NCBI GenBank assembly: GCA_045542335.1
Contig: JAZQKV010000049.1
Span: 3,020-67,019, forward strand
Source of the DNA: CAKSUT01 sp045542335
Lineage (GTDB): Bacteria > Bacillota > Clostridia > Oscillospirales > CAG-382
Direction: 5' to 3'
Length of the DNA: 64,000 nucleotides
In this document: piece after piece, positions 39,338-47,801 of the stretch
How the letters are laid out: the number at the start of each line of letters is the position of its first letter
Numbering within the stretch: the stretch's first letter is position 1
Position numbers and translations under genes: made by a program
Notes under the pieces: generated by a model
Database searches by the model: none
Seen by the model: the letters and a program-made list of their open reading frames with translations, nothing else
Told to the model about the DNA's origin: nothing

Positions 39338-41764
39338 GTGTCATATATCCCCGTATTGAAGCGTCCATTGATGATTGTTGCAATTCTCACGGTTGCTTTT
39401 GACCTGCTTGTCCTCTCTTTGCCGTTTGAAGCCTCCGAAATAATAGTAATTATGATGGCAATTGCACTTGTGGCTTCATGCCTTACCACCGCTTTTCTTT
39501 GCAAAATTTCATATAAAAATCAAAACGCCGCCAAATTGAAGGAGCCTGTGTGTGGATTAACCCTGTGCCTCGTTTTTCTGACGGCGTTTTCTTTTTATGC
39601 AACGATAGTCAGATATAACGTGCAAGTTCCGGCGGAAAATTTTCTCCGGGAATATGCTGATACAGATGTTGTGGTGGATTTCACCGGCGAAATCACGGAA
39701 AAACAAACAGGTATCAATTATGCAAATTATACCATTGAGCTTTCCGAACCTGTTAAATTAAAAGCGAAAATGCTTGTCTTTGGCTCGGAGTTTTCAGATG
39801 TCGGCGATTTTGTAAAGGGTTCTGCAACAGTTGCACGCCCCCAAAGCGTCACTTCAAGAGGTTTTGAGGAACAAAGAAATCTTATGGCTGACGGGATTTT
39901 TGTAAAGCTTGAAGCAAAATCAATTCCCAAACCTGTTGGAAGACGCAAGCAGACACCTGTGGAGGTTCTGCGCACGCGTGTTGACAGAGAAATTCTCAGA
40001 TATGTCGGAAACGGCAACAATCTCGATATATATGCTCTTTCCAAAGGGCTTGTTATGGGCGATAAATCCGATATACCTGCCGATATGTCCGAGGATTTCA
40101 AACGTTGCGGAATTTCGCATATTCTCACAGTTTCGGGACTGCATTTTAGTATTATTGCGGCTTTTCTTGGGTTGCTTCTCGGAAAGCTTAAATGCCCAAA
40201 AGCTTTGAATGCGGCAATTGTAATTTGCTTTTGCTTCGGATTCATGGCGTTTTCAGGCTTTGGAACTCCTGTTATAAGAAGCGGAATAATGGCAGCAATG
40301 CTCGGCATGGCAACGCTTTTACACAGAAAAACTGACGGACTTACGTCACTTTGCGCTGCTGCAATTATTGTTTGTGTCGTGTCGCCATATTCGGTTTTTG
40401 ATGTGGGTGCGGCTCTTTCTTTTCTTGCCACAGCAGGAATACTTGTGAGCTCGGGGCTTTCTTCTGTGTGCGCAAGATTTGCCCACAAAATTTTTAAGTG
40501 CAGCAAAACAGGGTTTGTCCTTGCAAAATCATTGGGGTATATTGCTTGCGCAATGGTGGTTTCGGCAAGTGCTTGCGCTTTTACACTTTGTATTACGGTG
40601 CCGTCGTTCGGAAAAATTTCAACACTTTCAATTGTGGCAAATCTTATTACAGGTCCGGTTGTCACGGTTATGCTTTTGCTTCTTGTTGTTATTTGCACGC
40701 TTTCGCTTGTTCCGCTTCATATTTGCTCGGTTGTTTGTTCTGTCTGCGGAATTTTAGTCAAGCTTGCGGCGAAATATCTCTCGGCAGTGTCAAAAATGCT
40801 GTCCGATGCGAGATTTGCAGAGGTTGCGGTGCCGGAGAACACGGCATTGCTTGTGATACTTGGAGTAATCACGGGGATTATTATGCTTTCCACGGCTTTT
40901 TTACCAAGGAAAAAGCTGGTTGCTCCGAGTGTTTGCTTGGTTGCAATCTATGTTTTATGTATAGGTGTGTCAGTCTTTTCGGCGACTTGGGAGTTTGCAA
41001 GACCCAAAATTCTTGTTTCATATGACAATAACGGCGCATATCTTTCCATAAGATGCCCCGAAGACAAACGGCTTGAAAATGTCACCTATACTTATGTTTC
41101 AGCAGGTGCAAAAAACGCTTTGCACTTTTCAAAATTTACGGATATTTGCGATGAGATCACGGGTAAAAACGTATATGTTGTTGCGCCAAGAGGGGACTTT
41201 CTTGCCAGTCGTGAGTTGCGATGTATAACCGAGTTCGAGGAAAAATACGGAATTTCAAAGCTCTTTTTGCCGGAAAGGCAAAATGAACAGTATGAAAAGC
41301 TTGCGGAATATCTTTCTGAAGCAGAGATTTCATTTGAATATTATTCAGAAAATCAATTGATTTTCAGTGAGTTTCGTCTTGACTTTACACCCGAAGATGA
41401 TGGATATAATGTTCTTGTGAGCGAGCTTGACGGGAGTGTTGCAACGCCAAAGCTTCTCTTTTGCGATACAGACAGATATGGTGCGCATATTGCCGGAAAA
41501 ATCAGGGGTGTTAACGGCGAGAATATTTCGGACATGATTGTCAGCGATGCAAGAATCCCGATTTATATTCACTCTGCAAAAAGACAGACAAAGGATTTTG
41601 AAGGGGTGCTTTCTCAAAGACAAAATGTTCATATAATGAAGCTCAAAACAGAATATGGAATAGCAATGGAAAGTAATTTGCCCAAAACGGAGTATTTCGG
41701 AAAGTCGGGACTTTCGCTATGGGATTATTTACAAAATACCCTTGAAATAACACCGCTTCGGTGA
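39338..41764 (+). CDS. ComEC/Rec2-family membrane protein
   Basis: This 808-residue polytopic membrane protein is related to the DNA-uptake channel of competence. After three N-terminal helices there is the DUF4131 region (residues 80-200). The Competence domain follows with the hallmark CGISHILTVSGLHFSI near residue 265 and FGTPVIRSGIMAAML, then a series of about eight helices to residue 545. The last 260 residues occupy the place of the metallo-beta-lactamase domain, but I see no H-x-H-x-D-H motif, so that part looks degenerate. It starts at GTG 39338 after AAAAGGAGAAGCACC. No other com gene is in the window. Confidence 0.88.
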   Translation: MSYIPVLKRPLMIVAILTVAFDLLVLSLPFEASEIIVIMMAIALVASCLTTAFLCKISYKNQNAAKLKEPVCGLTLCLVFLTAFSFYATIVRYNVQVPAENFLREYADTDVVVDFTGEITEKQTGINYANYTIELSEPVKLKAKMLVFGSEFSDVGDFVKGSATVARPQSVTSRGFEEQRNLMADGIFVKLEAKSIPKPVGRRKQTPVEVLRTRVDREILRYVGNGNNLDIYALSKGLVMGDKSDIPADMSEDFKRCGISHILTVSGLHFSIIAAFLGLLLGKLKCPKALNAAIVICFCFGFMAFSGFGTPVIRSGIMAAMLGMATLLHRKTDGLTSLCAAAIIVCVVSPYSVFDVGAALSFLATAGILVSSGLSSVCARFAHKIFKCSKTGFVLAKSLGYIACAMVVSASACAFTLCITVPSFGKISTLSIVANLITGPVVTVMLLLLVVICTLSLVPLHICSVVCSVCGILVKLAAKYLSAVSKMLSDARFAEVAVPENTALLVILGVITGIIMLSTAFLPRKKLVAPSVCLVAIYVLCIGVSVFSATWEFARPKILVSYDNNGAYLSIRCPEDKRLENVTYTYVSAGAKNALHFSKFTDICDEITGKNVYVVAPRGDFLASRELRCITEFEEKYGISKLFLPERQNEQYEKLAEYLSEAEISFEYYSENQLIFSEFRLDFTPEDDGYNVLVSELDGSVATPKLLFCDTDRYGAHIAGKIRGVNGENISDMIVSDARIPIYIHSAKRQTKDFEGVLSQRQNVHIMKLKTEYGIAMESNLPKTEYFGKSGLSLWDYLQNTLEITPLR

Positions 41765-41823
41765 TAGAATGAATCAGGTAAGCTTATTTAAAAGCTTTTG
41801 ATTTGCTAAGGAGGAAAATAATC

Positions 41824-42627
41824 GTGCTCAAAATACTTTCAATCGGAAACAGTTTTTCACAAGATGCACAGACACGCTTTTATGACCTTGCAACAAGTGC
41901 AGGCTTTGAACTTCGCACCGTGAATCTCTATATAGGCGGTTGTTCTCTTGAAAGGCACTACAATAACATGATGTCTGAAACGTCTGAAACTCATGGGCTT
42001 TGCGATTATACGATTCAGGAAAACGGAAAAATGACAACCGTAAAAACCACTCTCAAGGCAGGGCTTCTCATGGACGATTGGGATATTATAACTCTTCAGC
42101 AGGTCAGCGGTCTTAGCGGAGAACCCGAAACATACAATCCTTACCTTGAGGAGCTTTCCGCATATGTGAAAAAGCTTTGTCCCAATGCAAAGCAGTATAT
42201 TCACCAGACCTGGGCATATGAAAAAGGCTCGGGACACGGTGATTTTCCCAAATATGATTGTGACCAGGATAAGATGCACGCTGCCCTTGTTGATGCATAT
42301 GCAAAAGCGGCTGATTGCATAGGTGCGGCGGGAATTATTCCCTGCGGCGAAATCATTGCTGAGCTTCGCAAATACGATGCGTTTGACGTTGAAAAAGGTG
42401 GGGAAAGTCTTTGCCGTGACGGTTTCCATATGAACCTTGTTTATGGAAGATATGCAAATGCCGCAACATGGTTTGAGTGTCTTCTTGGCGGAAATATTTA
42501 TGATGCTCCATATTTGCCGGAAAGCACTATCAAGGATGCTGAGGGTAAGACAGTGTGGCTCGACGGCTTTTGCGAAAAAATAGAGCTTATCAAAAAGGTT
42601 GTACATGAACATTTTGCGAAACAATAA
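41824..42627 (+). CDS. DUF4886 domain protein (SGNH-hydrolase-like)
   Basis: This 267-residue protein starts LKILSIGNSFSQDAQTRF, where GNSFS matches the first block of SGNH-type hydrolases with the likely nucleophile Ser. WDIITLQQVSG is the second block, and CRDGFHMNLVYGRYA near residue 205 gives the Asp-x-x-His pair. No signal peptide is present. DUF4886 members are common beside polysaccharide-degradation genes in gut bacteria and may remove acyl groups. I chose GTG 41824 because AAGGAGG lies 9 nt before it; an ATG at 41803 lies before that site and is unlikely. It overlaps the next gene by 23 nt. Confidence 0.85.
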   Translation: MLKILSIGNSFSQDAQTRFYDLATSAGFELRTVNLYIGGCSLERHYNNMMSETSETHGLCDYTIQENGKMTTVKTTLKAGLLMDDWDIITLQQVSGLSGEPETYNPYLEELSAYVKKLCPNAKQYIHQTWAYEKGSGHGDFPKYDCDQDKMHAALVDAYAKAADCIGAAGIIPCGEIIAELRKYDAFDVEKGGESLCRDGFHMNLVYGRYANAATWFECLLGGNIYDAPYLPESTIKDAEGKTVWLDGFCEKIELIKKVVHEHFAKQ

Positions 42628-43147
42628 AGTAAAAGGCGCAAAATTGTCAAGAGTTGCAGGAATGGCGGCTTGTTTTTTGCTTGCTCTTTTTGCAACTTTT
42701 TATTTGTGGAGCATTTTTCCGGTGTCGGACGATGAACAAAGGCTTGAATTTCACGAAAAAAAGATCCGGGAGCTTCTTGATGTGTTTGGTGAGTGCGAGG
42801 TTTTCTTTGCAGGGAACAGCTTGCAAATTGAATATGATGCTTATAAATCGGAAAAAATATCGGACAAGGAGCTTATAAACAAGCTTCGGGCTGATAATCC
42901 TGAATATGATGACAAGGAGCTTGTTGCGTATTACGCTGTTTACAGTGCATTTATGTATCTGTCTGAAAGAAGTGTCGGAGAAAGAGTGGTTGAAATTGAC
43001 TGCCGTGTTTGCACGGCTGATGGCTCTGAAGCTACGCTTGTTTGTCAGACAAGGGAGGAGTTTCAGTTGGCATATATAAAAAGCCGTTCCAAAACTTCAA
43101 GAAATGCGGCACTTATTCAATGCGTTTATCACGGAATACGGTCATGA
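42605..43147 (+). CDS. Membrane-anchored hypothetical protein
   Basis: I do not recognise this 180-residue protein. A basic start (MNILRNNKVKGAKLSR) is followed by one membrane helix at about residues 20-37 (MAACFLLALFATFYLW). The remaining 140 residues are soluble, rich in E and K, with LEFHEKKIRELLDVFGECEVFF and two conserved-looking Cys in EIDCRVCTADG. The helix and orientation suggest a protein facing the outside. The start overlaps the DUF4886 gene by 23 nt, so the two are translated together. The role is unknown. Confidence 0.65.
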   Translation: MNILRNNKVKGAKLSRVAGMAACFLLALFATFYLWSIFPVSDDEQRLEFHEKKIRELLDVFGECEVFFAGNSLQIEYDAYKSEKISDKELINKLRADNPEYDDKELVAYYAVYSAFMYLSERSVGERVVEIDCRVCTADGSEATLVCQTREEFQLAYIKSRSKTSRNAALIQCVYHGIRS

Positions 43148-43198
43148 TTTATGGTTTTGATTGAAGGTTTGGGTAAAACCATTTTTTACATAACGGCA

Positions 43199-43227
43199 TT
43201 GATTTTTTAAGATTTTCGGCGTATAAT
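43199..43227 (+). promoter_or_regulatory. Promoter of the DtxR-family gene
   Basis: TTGATT (43199-43204), 17 bp and TATAAT (43222-43227). Confidence 0.6.
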
Positions 43228-43238
43228 TAAAACGAGGG

Positions 43239-43260
43239 GCGTGGGGGAGAAGCTCCACGC
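43239..43260 (+). promoter_or_regulatory. GC-rich hairpin at the start of the DtxR-family leader
   Basis: GCGTGG pairs with CCACGC (6 bp, extendable with AG/CT) just after the expected start of transcription. It could stabilise the mRNA or act as a protein site. Confidence 0.35.
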
Positions 43261-43317
43261 TGTGATTTGAATTTAACTCCGGGATGCGGTATGTGGAAAG
43301 GGATGGTGTGCGAAAAA

Positions 43318-43692
43318 ATGAAAATACTTGAAGCAGGCGAGAATTATCTTGAAACGATACTTGTGCTGAGCAAAAAGCTTTCTCATGTCCGTTCGATAGA
43401 TATTGTCAATGAGCTTGAATATTCAAAACCCACCGTCAGCGTTGCCATGAAGCACCTGCGTGAGGACGGATATATTGAAGTTGATGCCGACGGATATATA
43501 ACACTTCTTCCCAAAGGACTTGAAATTGCCGAGCGCACTTATGAAAAGCACGAGGTGGTATCGAGTTTTCTCATGTCCATGGGTGTGAGCCGCGAAACCG
43601 CCCTTGCGGATGCGTGCAAAATTGAGCATGACATAAGCGACGAAACCTTTGAATGCATGAAAAAGTATTATTCCGAGCATAAGAGCAAATAA
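43318..43692 (+). CDS. DtxR/MntR-family metal-dependent regulator
   Basis: This 124-residue protein has the DtxR winged helix. It has NYLETILVLSKKLSHVRSID, cited here as YLETILVLSKKL, then KPTVSVAMKHLREDGYI as the recognition helix and wing, and ITLLPKGLEIAE. The dimerisation half includes EKHEVVSSFLMSMGVS and ACKIEHDISDETFECMKK, which hold the metal ligands His, Glu, Cys and His of the family. The length corresponds to the short MntR type without an SH3 domain. The likely signal is manganese or iron. The ATG at 43318 is chosen over in-frame upstream starts because it aligns with the family start. No transporter target lies adjacent. Confidence 0.88.
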   Translation: MKILEAGENYLETILVLSKKLSHVRSIDIVNELEYSKPTVSVAMKHLREDGYIEVDADGYITLLPKGLEIAERTYEKHEVVSSFLMSMGVSRETALADACKIEHDISDETFECMKKYYSEHKSK

Positions 43693-43746
43693 GACTAAAG
43701 CGTTTGTTAAGAAAATGTAAAAGCCTTGCTTTTTTTAAAAAAGCTC

Positions 43747-43775
43747 TTGACAAAACGGAAAAACAGGTGTATAAT
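43747..43775 (+). promoter_or_regulatory. Promoter of the T-box leader
   Basis: TTGACA (43747-43752), 17 bp and TATAAT (43770-43775). Confidence 0.85.
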
Positions 43776-43782
43776 CGCTTTA

Positions 43783-44133
43783 GTTAGTTAAAGTCCGGAG
43801 GTTTTCCGTCGGACAAAAATAAATGCGTTGAGCGAAAAGAAGTAACCTCGAAACGTCATTTTCAGAGAGCCGTCGGTTGGTGAAAGGCGGTAGTGACCTT
43901 GCGGTGAATACATTTCGTAAGCAGCACACCAAACGGCATTGTTTCGTGATCGGAAACGCAGATGCCCAGTAGGCTGTGACGGGTTCGTCCGTTATAACGA
44001 TAAAGTATAAATGAGACAGTTGCAAATGTCTTTGAGTACTTGATGAGGCCGATTTCCGTGAGGGAACGGTAAAACTGAGGTGGTACAGCGATTTATTCGC
44101 CCTCTGATTTTAATCAATCGGAGGGTGTTTTTT
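43783..44133 (+). ncRNA. T-box leader, specifier read as UUC (Phe)
   Basis: The leader has the stem I landmarks AAGTAA (43829-43834 region), CAGAGAGCC, GGTTGGTGAAAGG and, on the 3' side, TTC (43984-43986) followed by GTCCGTTAT, the usual context of the specifier codon. The antiterminator holds the T-box core AGGTGGTACAGCG (44078-44090), whose UGGU suits a tRNA with discriminator A, as in tRNA-Phe. A terminator follows, with CCCTCTGATT (44100-44109) paired with AATCGGAGGG (44116-44125) and a T-run to 44133. Uncharged tRNA should favour expression of the transporter downstream. The Phe assignment is a by-eye reading. Confidence 0.9.
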
Positions 44134-44174
44134 ATTGCCATTGACACTCCCCGAACAAGAAAGGATTTGATTTT

Positions 44175-45743
44175 ATGGCATTCACGATTATTCTAATGGT
44201 TGTTTTCTTTGCGGCAATGATAGGTGTTGGACTTTACTGCCGTAAACATTCCACAGACGTAAACGGTTTCGTTCTTGGCGGACGTTCCGTTGGCCCTTGG
44301 CTCACAGCTTTTGCTTATGGTACGTCATATTTTTCTGCGGTTATTTTTGTTGGTTACGCAGGACAGTTCGGATGGAACTTTGGTATGGCTTCGACCTGGA
44401 TAGGTCTTGGAAATGCGTTTATAGGCTCGCTTCTCCCGTGGGTGATTCTCGGCAGAAGAACAAGGGTTATGACACAGCATCTTGAAAGTAAAACAATGCC
44501 CGATTTCTTCGGAAAGAGATATGATTCAGAGGGACTTAAAATTGCGGCATCGTTTATAGTTTTCATCTTCCTTATTCCTTACACCGCTTCGCTTTACAAC
44601 GGTCTTTCAAGTCTTTTCAGCATTGCATTTGACCTTCCTTATTGGGTTGTAATTGTTGTTATGGCGGCTCTCACTTGTTTGTATGTGATTTTCGGCGGAT
44701 ATATGGCAACGGCAATCAACGATTTTATTCAGGGAATTATAATGCTTGTGGGAATTGTTGCTGTAATTGCGGCTGTGATTGTTGATAACGGCGGCTTTAT
44801 GGCGGCTTATAACGGACTTGCGGTTATCCCAAACGAAACAATGACCGGAGCGTATGCTTCTTTCCTCGGCCCGAACCCCGAATTCCTTTTCTTTGTTGTT
44901 ATGCTTACATCTCTTGGTACATGGGGTCTTCCTCAGATGGTTGGAAAATTCTATTCCATCAAAAACGAGGAAGCTATTAAGAAAGGCACAATAATTTCCA
45001 CTGTGTTTGCGATAATTGTTGCAGGCGGATGCTATTTCCTTGGTGGCTTCGGAAGACTTTATGCTGATGTTGTTAAGGTGACTGAAAGTGGCTCTGTTCT
45101 TTTTGATAGCATTGTTCCCTCTATGCTTGCGGCTCTGAACAACGAAATTATCGTTGGTATTGTTATGGTTCTTGTCCTTGCGGCATCTATGTCAACCCTT
45201 TCTTCTCTTGTTCTCACTTCAAGCTCAACCCTTACGCTTGACTTTATTGCGACAAAAGTGAATAAGAATATGAGCGAAAAAACAAAGCTTTTCACTTTGC
45301 GTGCATTTATCGTTTTCTTTGTTGCCATTTCCGCAGTTATTGCAATTCTTAAGGATGCATTCCCCGGATTTACGTTTATTGCGCAGATGATGGGTGTTTC
45401 GTGGGGAGCACTTGCAGGTGCATTTCTTGCTCCTTTCCTCTATGGTCTTTACTCCAAGAAGATTTCAAAGGCGGCTGTTGCAGTTTGCTTTGTATACGGT
45501 ACTGTGGTTGAGATTGTTCAGCTCGCAATTACAATGGGATGGCTCACCGTTGACGGCGGCGTGCTTGGATTTGTGTTCAAAAACTCGCTCTACTCAGGTG
45601 TGTTTGCGATGTTAGGCGGACTTATCCTCGTTCCTGTTGTGAGCCTTATCACACCTAAGCTTTCCAAAGAAAAGGTTGAACCCATGTTTGAATGTTACAA
45701 CAAGGATGTTGTTGTACCCTTTAAGGATTCTCTTGGAAAATAA
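44175..45743 (+). CDS. Sodium:solute symporter (SSS family), T-box controlled
   Basis: This 522-residue membrane protein has about 13 helices of the SSS/PutP family. Signature pieces are DVNGFVLGGRSVGPWLTAFAYGTS, cited as GGRSVGPWLTAF, near residue 36, LPYWVVIVVMAALTCLYVIFGGY around residue 155-180, and LAASMSTLSSLVLTSSSTL near residue 335, which holds the sodium-site Ser/Thr residues. It imports a solute with sodium. The T-box leader upstream argues for an amino acid, possibly phenylalanine or an aromatic relative, which would be unusual for this family. AGAAAGGA precedes the ATG, and a terminator follows. Confidence 0.92.
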   Translation: MAFTIILMVVFFAAMIGVGLYCRKHSTDVNGFVLGGRSVGPWLTAFAYGTSYFSAVIFVGYAGQFGWNFGMASTWIGLGNAFIGSLLPWVILGRRTRVMTQHLESKTMPDFFGKRYDSEGLKIAASFIVFIFLIPYTASLYNGLSSLFSIAFDLPYWVVIVVMAALTCLYVIFGGYMATAINDFIQGIIMLVGIVAVIAAVIVDNGGFMAAYNGLAVIPNETMTGAYASFLGPNPEFLFFVVMLTSLGTWGLPQMVGKFYSIKNEEAIKKGTIISTVFAIIVAGGCYFLGGFGRLYADVVKVTESGSVLFDSIVPSMLAALNNEIIVGIVMVLVLAASMSTLSSLVLTSSSTLTLDFIATKVNKNMSEKTKLFTLRAFIVFFVAISAVIAILKDAFPGFTFIAQMMGVSWGALAGAFLAPFLYGLYSKKISKAAVAVCFVYGTVVEIVQLAITMGWLTVDGGVLGFVFKNSLYSGVFAMLGGLILVPVVSLITPKLSKEKVEPMFECYNKDVVVPFKDSLGK

Positions 45744-45760
45744 TATATAGCAAATACACA

Positions 45761-45797
45761 AAACCGTTCTTGCAGTTTTTCGCAAGGACGGTTTTGT
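45761..45797 (+). terminator. Terminator after the symporter gene
   Basis: AAACCGTTCTTGC pairs with GCAAGGACGGTTT (one G-T) around 8 nt. The downstream run is TGTG, so the T-run is short. Confidence 0.65.
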
Positions 45798-45979
45798 GTA
45801 TTACCACTGACGCTTTTAATTATCACTCAAGATAATTGATGTCAACCTTTAAAAGTGATTTTATGTAATACTCAAAATATTTCCGCAGATTAACGGTAAA
45901 AATCACGTTTCAATTCATATGATTATCAGAAAATTAACAATCATTAATATAAAAGCATATAAAATTTCAACTGAATATG

Positions 45980-46017
45980 CTATACTGTAGGGTATCAGTA
46001 TAGTTAGTCATACTATA
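45980..46017 (+). promoter_or_regulatory. Extended -10 promoter with two overlapping dyads
   Basis: TGCTATACT is an extended -10 (TATACT at 45981-45986). CTATACTG (45980-45987) and CAGTATAG (45996-46003) form an 8-bp dyad. TATAGT and ACTATA (46000-46017) form a second dyad sharing the middle half-site. Upstream, 45798-45979 is AT-rich with no gene seen. Confidence 0.5.
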
Positions 46018-46037
46018 AAGGAAAGGAATTTTAAAAA

Positions 46038-46307
46038 ATGAAAGCAGTTATCACCGTTACGGGCAGAGATACAACAGGTATTATTGCCAAGGTAAGCACA
46101 AAGTGCAGTGAATTTGAGGCTAATATCGTTGATATTTCTCAATCGGTTCTCAAGGAATACTTTGCAATGATTATGCTTGTTGAAATTGATAAGCTTACAA
46201 TCAAGTTTGCAGACTTTGTTGACGTTCTCAAAAAGCTCGGAGAGGAGAACGGTCTTTCAATTCAGGTTATGCATGAGGATATTTTCAATTCTATGCACAG
46301 AATTTAA
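46038..46307 (+). CDS. ACT domain protein (UPF0237)
   Basis: This 89-residue protein is a single ACT domain. MKAVITVTGRDTTGIIAKVS is the first strand and glycine turn, cited as GRDTTGIIAKVS, followed by ANIVDISQSVLKEYFAMIMLVEI, the second and third strands. ACT domains bind amino acids as small regulatory dimers. UPF0237 proteins are nearly always next to a UPF0210/DUF711 gene, as here with 86 nt between. The pair is widespread in anaerobes but its function is not settled. Its promoter carries overlapping dyads, so a dedicated regulator is probable. Confidence 0.9.
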   Translation: MKAVITVTGRDTTGIIAKVSTKCSEFEANIVDISQSVLKEYFAMIMLVEIDKLTIKFADFVDVLKKLGEENGLSIQVMHEDIFNSMHRI

Positions 46308-46393
46308 CATCTGTAACTGAAAATGAAAAAGGCTGAACCCTGCAAAGTTGAAGTCACGGAAAGCTTGCGTGGCTTGGAAAGGAATTTTGTCAA

Positions 46394-47752
46394 ATGATAA
46401 ATATTTCAGATATACTTGAAACCATAAATATGATTCATGAGGAGCATCTTGACGTCAGAACCATAACAATGGGCATTTCGCTTCTCGACTGTGCGGCATC
46501 AGACAACAAAACTCTTTGCAACAATATTTATGATAAGCTTACAAAGAAAGCGGAAAAGCTTGTTGCAACAGGCGAGGATATTGAAAAGGAATACGGCATT
46601 CCGATTGTCAATAAAAGAGTTTCTGTCACCCCGGTTTCGCTTGTTGGCGGCTGCAGATGTGCCGAGGATTATGTCAACATCGCAAAAACGCTTGACCGTG
46701 CGGCACACACTCTCGGAATAAACTTTATAGGCGGATTTTCCGCACTTGTCCATAAAGGTGCAACTCCCTCTGACGAATGTCTTATGAACGCCGTACCCGA
46801 AGCCCTTTCGGTGACAGAGCGTGTATGCTCATCAATAAATGTTGGCACGACACGTTCAGGAATCAACATGGATGCTGTCAATAAATGCGGCAATATTGTA
46901 AAGGAGCTTGCATATCTTACAAAGGATAATTACTCAATCGGCTGTGCAAAGTTCGTTGTCTTTGCAAATGTGCCCGAGGACAATCCTTTTATGGCAGGTG
47001 CATTCCATGGTGTTGGCGAGCCGGATTGCGTTATAAACGTGGGCGTTTCGGGTCCGGGTGTTGTGAGAAGTGCGGTTGAACGTGCAGGAAACTGTGATTT
47101 CTCCGAGCTTGCGGATATAATCAAGAAAACGGCTTTCAAGGTTACAAGAATGGGACAGCTTGTTGCCTGTGAAGCATCCGAAAGACTTGGCGTACCATTT
47201 GGTATTATCGACCTTTCCCTTGCTCCAACTCCTGCAATAGGCGACTCGGTTGCGCATATACTTGAAGCAATGGGACTTGAGCGTTGCGGCGCACACGGTA
47301 CAACTGCCGCATTGGCAATGCTTAATGATGCGGTTAAAAAGGGCGGCGCAATGGCATCCTCCCATGTTGGAGGACTTTCGGGTGCATTTATCCCTGTTTC
47401 GGAGGATCAGGGAATGATTGATGCTGTTTCATGTGGCGCACTTACAATTGAAAAGCTTGAGGCGATGACCTCGGTTTGCTCGGTGGGACTTGATATGATT
47501 GCCATTCCCGGCGATACACCTGCCGAAACGATTTCTGCAATAATTGCAGATGAAGCGGCAATTGGTATGATAAACGGCAAGACAACTGCTGTTCGCCTTA
47601 TTCCTGCATATGGCAAGGGAGTTGGCGAAAGGGTTGAGTTTGGAGGACTTCTCGGTTATGCACCCGTTATTCCTGTAAATACAAACTCTTCTGCAAACTT
47701 TGTTCTCAGAGGTGGCAGAATCCCTGCACCTATTCACAGTTTGAGAAACTGA
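46394..47752 (+). CDS. UPF0210/DUF711 family protein
   Basis: This 452-residue cytosolic protein belongs to the DUF711 family, related in fold to glycyl radical enzyme-like barrels. Characteristic segments are ILETINMIHEEHLDVRTITMG at the start (core EEHLDVRTITMG), NFIGGFSALVHKG near residue 115, DVSLAPTPAIGDSVA-like FGIIDLSLAPTPAIG near residue 275, and GKGVGERVEFGGLLG near the end. The structure is known for a pneumococcal member but its reaction is not. It is paired with the ACT protein upstream, which may act as its amino-acid-sensing subunit. TGGAAAGGAA precedes the ATG. Confidence 0.9.
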   Translation: MINISDILETINMIHEEHLDVRTITMGISLLDCAASDNKTLCNNIYDKLTKKAEKLVATGEDIEKEYGIPIVNKRVSVTPVSLVGGCRCAEDYVNIAKTLDRAAHTLGINFIGGFSALVHKGATPSDECLMNAVPEALSVTERVCSSINVGTTRSGINMDAVNKCGNIVKELAYLTKDNYSIGCAKFVVFANVPEDNPFMAGAFHGVGEPDCVINVGVSGPGVVRSAVERAGNCDFSELADIIKKTAFKVTRMGQLVACEASERLGVPFGIIDLSLAPTPAIGDSVAHILEAMGLERCGAHGTTAALAMLNDAVKKGGAMASSHVGGLSGAFIPVSEDQGMIDAVSCGALTIEKLEAMTSVCSVGLDMIAIPGDTPAETISAIIADEAAIGMINGKTTAVRLIPAYGKGVGERVEFGGLLGYAPVIPVNTNSSANFVLRGGRIPAPIHSLRN

Positions 47753-47801
47753 TAAATTTTATGCAGAATCCCGTTAAGGATTGTGAAAGGAATGAAAAAT
47801 A

